This document shows, one piece after another, positions 4,967 through 7,367 of a DNA stretch of 7,367 nt. Source of the stretch: Candidatus Zixiibacteriota bacterium (lineage in GTDB: Bacteria > Zixibacteria > MSB-5A5 > GN15 > FEB-12); the NCBI GenBank assembly GCA_022564135.1, contig JADFLZ010000106.1, positions 1 through 7,367 of the forward strand, given 5' to 3'. How positions within the stretch are numbered: position 1 is the first letter of the stretch; every line of letters begins with the position of its first letter. The notes under the pieces were generated by a model. It was not told the DNA's origin. It was given only the letters and a program-made list of their open reading frames with translations, and did no database searches. Position numbers and translations under genes: made by a program.

Positions 4967-7367
4967 TTACTTCAAAAGTACCATTTTCTTGGTATCTTTG
5001 AACTGGCCATCCTTGGAATCAGCAACCACACGGTAGAAATAAACACCGCTGGCCTGACTGGAGGCATCCCATTCGACATTCACAATACCGGCTTCGGCAT
5101 TACCAGCAAAATCAGCAACTTTCTGACCGGCTACGTTGTAGATAGTCAGAGTGTAATTGCTGGCTGTTGGCAGCGCAAAACTGATGTTTGTGGATGGGTT
5201 GAACGGGTTAGGATAGTTCTGATTCAGAGCAAATTCAGTCGGAAGTTCGACTTCTTTGGCAATGATCGGGGCGCCTTCGTAGGTGGCCATTTCAATGCTG
5301 ACGACTGCAGAGCCGTTAGTATTGATGAATTCACCTGTGAAGGATACGTCCTTATCAGTGTTGTTATAAACCAGAACGCGAGTTACGTTGTTGGCAGCAT
5401 CAAATGCATATTCCATGTCCATGTTGTCAGCCAATAGAATCGGCTCAACATTGCCCTGGAGCTGCAATGCGGCAGCGCCAACTTCGATATCAACTTCAAG
5501 GATTCCCTTGGAGTTGACAGTATAAATTGCTTCGACCGGAACGGTCTTAGCATACGGCAGGGCATCACCAAGAACTATACGAATCAGGTATACCAAATCA
5601 GCAACCGAAAGAGTCAAGCCATCGGCATTGACGTCTGTGGCAGCAATCTGTCCCTGAGTGTTAATGGTGAATACGCCGATACCATAGATGAAATAGTTGG
5701 TGAACAGAACAGCGTCAGCAACTTCGTTGGCAACGTTGTTCAAGTTGATATCACCACGGTCATCGATGTCATCGACACAGACGATGTCTATACCGCCGTT
5801 AATGAAGTCGATAAAGCGTACAGGAGCCGGTTTTTCGGGATCTGCATCCGCAGGGAAACAGTCGGCATCCTGGGCACCCTGAGCAGTCGGGTAGCCAACA
5901 TTCGGATTGGAAACATCACCAATCAGATCAAAATCAATAACCGCACGGGAGATAGCCAGTCTTTGTTCAAAACCGGTTATATCTTCAGATGGGTTAAATG
6001 AAATTGTGTTGTCACCGCAGTCATACCAGTAGAACCGGATCGGTACATACTGACATTCAAATGTCTGATCTGCAGTAACAAGGAAGTCCAAACAGAACAT
6101 TTCTGCCGGCAATGAAGACGGCGTATAACAGGCCGGATGGCTTCCACCGTTATTGGTTTCAGCAATACCAACTACTCTCAACTGACCTGAAGGACAGGCG
6201 TTGCCGCAGTTACCACTGGCACCATAACGGAAATTGAAATACTCCCAGCCGCAGCCGTTGGCATACAAGTCGGAGCCTTCGAGAGCTGTCTGGAAGCTCA
6301 AGGCGGATGCGTCATACGCGATCAGGAAGTCAAATCCCCACATCTGCTCGGAACCTTTATCCAAGGTAACGCAAACGAGTTCATGTCCGCCCTGAGCGGT
6401 TCTATGGGTTTTTTCAATCGCGACTTCATAAGGCTCGGTAACCAGTACATCAATAGTAGTTTCACAACAGACAGTAGCTTTACCATCAGTCACACAAACT
6501 GTAAAGACGTACTGATTGTCACCATCAGCATCGTCGGTGTTAAAAGTCACCAGACCAGTGCTGGCGTTAATGCTGTAGCCGCCGACCGGATCCGGAGTCA
6601 CACCACTAATGCTGTAACTGATATTGTCACAGTCGTTAGAGACCGCATCAAAATCGAAATTGAGCGGGTTACCTTTACCAATTGGAATGGTAACATTGCA
6701 ACCGTCAGTAAAGGACGGAGCCACATTTGTAAAGTTTAAGGAAACTGTACAAGTGTTCTGGCCGCCGCAGAACTGATCACTTACGCCAACTTCGATTGAT
6801 TGAGAAGTGCCAACATCAGCAAGTGTCGGAGCATAGCTCCATTCACCTGTCGATGAATTAATCGAGCCGGGGCCTGAATTCAGGCTGTAAGTGATTGCAT
6901 CACCTTCCACATCCGAAGCATCAAAATCATACATGACCATTGCGCAATGATCAAAGTCAAGGCTGGCCGTGCAGTTTGTGATGCTCGGACAAAGGTTTGG
7001 CACCCTGAAAATGGTATAGCAGTGCGGTCCACTCCATGCAGGGTTCTTGCCACCTGCCGTTGTTGACCACAGCCACTCATTTACATCATAGAATGTTGAG
7101 TCAAGACATATAGTCTTGCCATCATCAGCATCGCTGAGCTGCGTGGAAATAGTGATTGAAGGCTCATCGTAGCCAGGCAGGAATCCGTCACCAAAAATAC
7201 GGAATCCACCTATGCCCATGGTATCCGAACCTGATCCATCAACGCTGGGTGCATAGAATAAGAATACATTATCAGCACCATAAGCATCAGCATAGCCAGA
7301 CCCTAAGGAGCTAATGACCGGGATAGCCCAGGATGCTCCATCAGGCGAGTAAAGACGGAATCCGTTA
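4967..7367 (-). CDS. Gene C: cysteine-rich secreted protein with cadherin-like, cohesin, dockerin and sorting domains (N-terminus outside window)
   Basis: The frame stays open from the stop at 4967 to the right edge. The first in-window ATG (7219) is not the real start, because 49 further codons upstream are open and continue the same domain. Residues are numbered from that ATG. The N-terminal part (to about 73, including GIGGFRIFG and SGPHCYTIFRVPN) is a beta domain I cannot name. Next come two cadherin/Ig-like domains (75-165, with DVEGDAITY, and 168-262), a cohesin-like domain (265-430, MWGFDFLIAYDASAL), a dockerin-like pair (RGDINLNN at 488-495, then DVNADGLTLSVADL at 529-542), a beta domain (560-650), and the sorting domain with NYPNPFNP (668-675), GVYFYR and KKMVLLK at the end. 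There are 22 cysteines, all before residue 482. A surface structural or binding role is likely; there is no visible enzyme motif. A strong hairpin follows the stop. Confidence 0.92.
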   Translation of the reverse strand, partial: NGFRLYSPDGASWAIPVISSLGSGYADAYGADNVFLFYAPSVDGSGSDTMGIGGFRIFGDGFLPGYDEPSITISTQLSDADDGKTICLDSTFYDVNEWLWSTTAGGKNPAWSGPHCYTIFRVPNLCPSITNCTASLDFDHCAMVMYDFDASDVEGDAITYSLNSGPGSINSSTGEWSYAPTLADVGTSQSIEVGVSDQFCGGQNTCTVSLNFTNVAPSFTDGCNVTIPIGKGNPLNFDFDAVSNDCDNISYSISGVTPDPVGGYSINASTGLVTFNTDDADGDNQYVFTVCVTDGKATVCCETTIDVLVTEPYEVAIEKTHRTAQGGHELVCVTLDKGSEQMWGFDFLIAYDASALSFQTALEGSDLYANGCGWEYFNFRYGASGNCGNACPSGQLRVVGIAETNNGGSHPACYTPSSLPAEMFCLDFLVTADQTFECQYVPIRFYWYDCGDNTISFNPSEDITGFEQRLAISRAVIDFDLIGDVSNPNVGYPTAQGAQDADCFPADADPEKPAPVRFIDFINGGIDIVCVDDIDDRGDINLNNVANEVADAVLFTNYFIYGIGVFTINTQGQIAATDVNADGLTLSVADLVYLIRIVLGDALPYAKTVPVEAIYTVNSKGILEVDIEVGAAALQLQGNVEPILLADNMDMEYAFDAANNVTRVLVYNNTDKDVSFTGEFINTNGSAVVSIEMATYEGAPIIAKEVELPTEFALNQNYPNPFNPSTNISFALPTASNYTLTIYNVAGQKVADFAGNAEAGIVNVEWDASSQASGVYFYRVVADSKDGQFKDTKKMVLLK

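Noticed and set aside
7217..7219. ATG at 7219 as the start of gene C
   Set aside because: Codons stay open and domain-like (GFRLYSPDG...) to the window edge, and no signal peptide follows this ATG although the protein has a sorting domain.
1..7367. CRISPR array, insertion sequence, phage or toxin-antitoxin genes
   Set aside because: No spaced direct repeats, transposase-like frames or paired small genes with supporting motifs were seen.

Overview
The window is a run of large secreted, multidomain surface proteins, all on the minus strand, separated by one 756-base intergenic block. There is no RNA gene of a known class, no mobile element, no CRISPR array and no recognisable enzyme. The style fits an FCB-group bacterium: a C-terminal sorting domain with the NYPNPFNP motif, a GVYFYR strand and a KKMVLLK-type end, plus dockerin-like calcium loops of the RGDINLN type. 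My best guess is candidate phylum Zixibacteria or a close relative, from remembered family resemblance only; no search was possible.

Layout in transcription order (right to left). Gene C (7367 to 4967, N-terminus outside the window) is a cysteine-rich protein with two cadherin/Ig-like modules, a cohesin-like module, a dockerin-like pair, another beta module and the sorting domain. The block 4966-4211 follows. It holds a strong hairpin after gene C, a second long hairpin with T-rich flanks on both strands that could end transcription, two doubtful small ORFs, a possible promoter with a 12-bp palindrome and a GGTAA triplet repeat, and four closely packed hairpins that would form the 5' leader of the next gene. 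Gene B (4210-2678) is a compact cohesin-dockerin-beta-sorting protein with a signal peptide. Gene A (2672 to 1, lacking only its last few codons) starts 5 bases after gene B stops. It has a signal peptide, three cohesin-like modules, two Ig/cadherin-like modules, a dockerin-like pair and the sorting domain.

How they may work together (inference): B and A look like one translationally coupled unit, and C a separate upstream unit. All three chains carry cohesin-like and dockerin-like modules on the same polypeptide and the same kind of export/attachment domain. They could therefore build a self-assembling, calcium-dependent surface layer or scaffold instead of a classical cellulosome, since no catalytic module is present. 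The most interesting non-coding part is the structured stretch 4271-4405 upstream of gene B, which matches no riboswitch class I could recognise.
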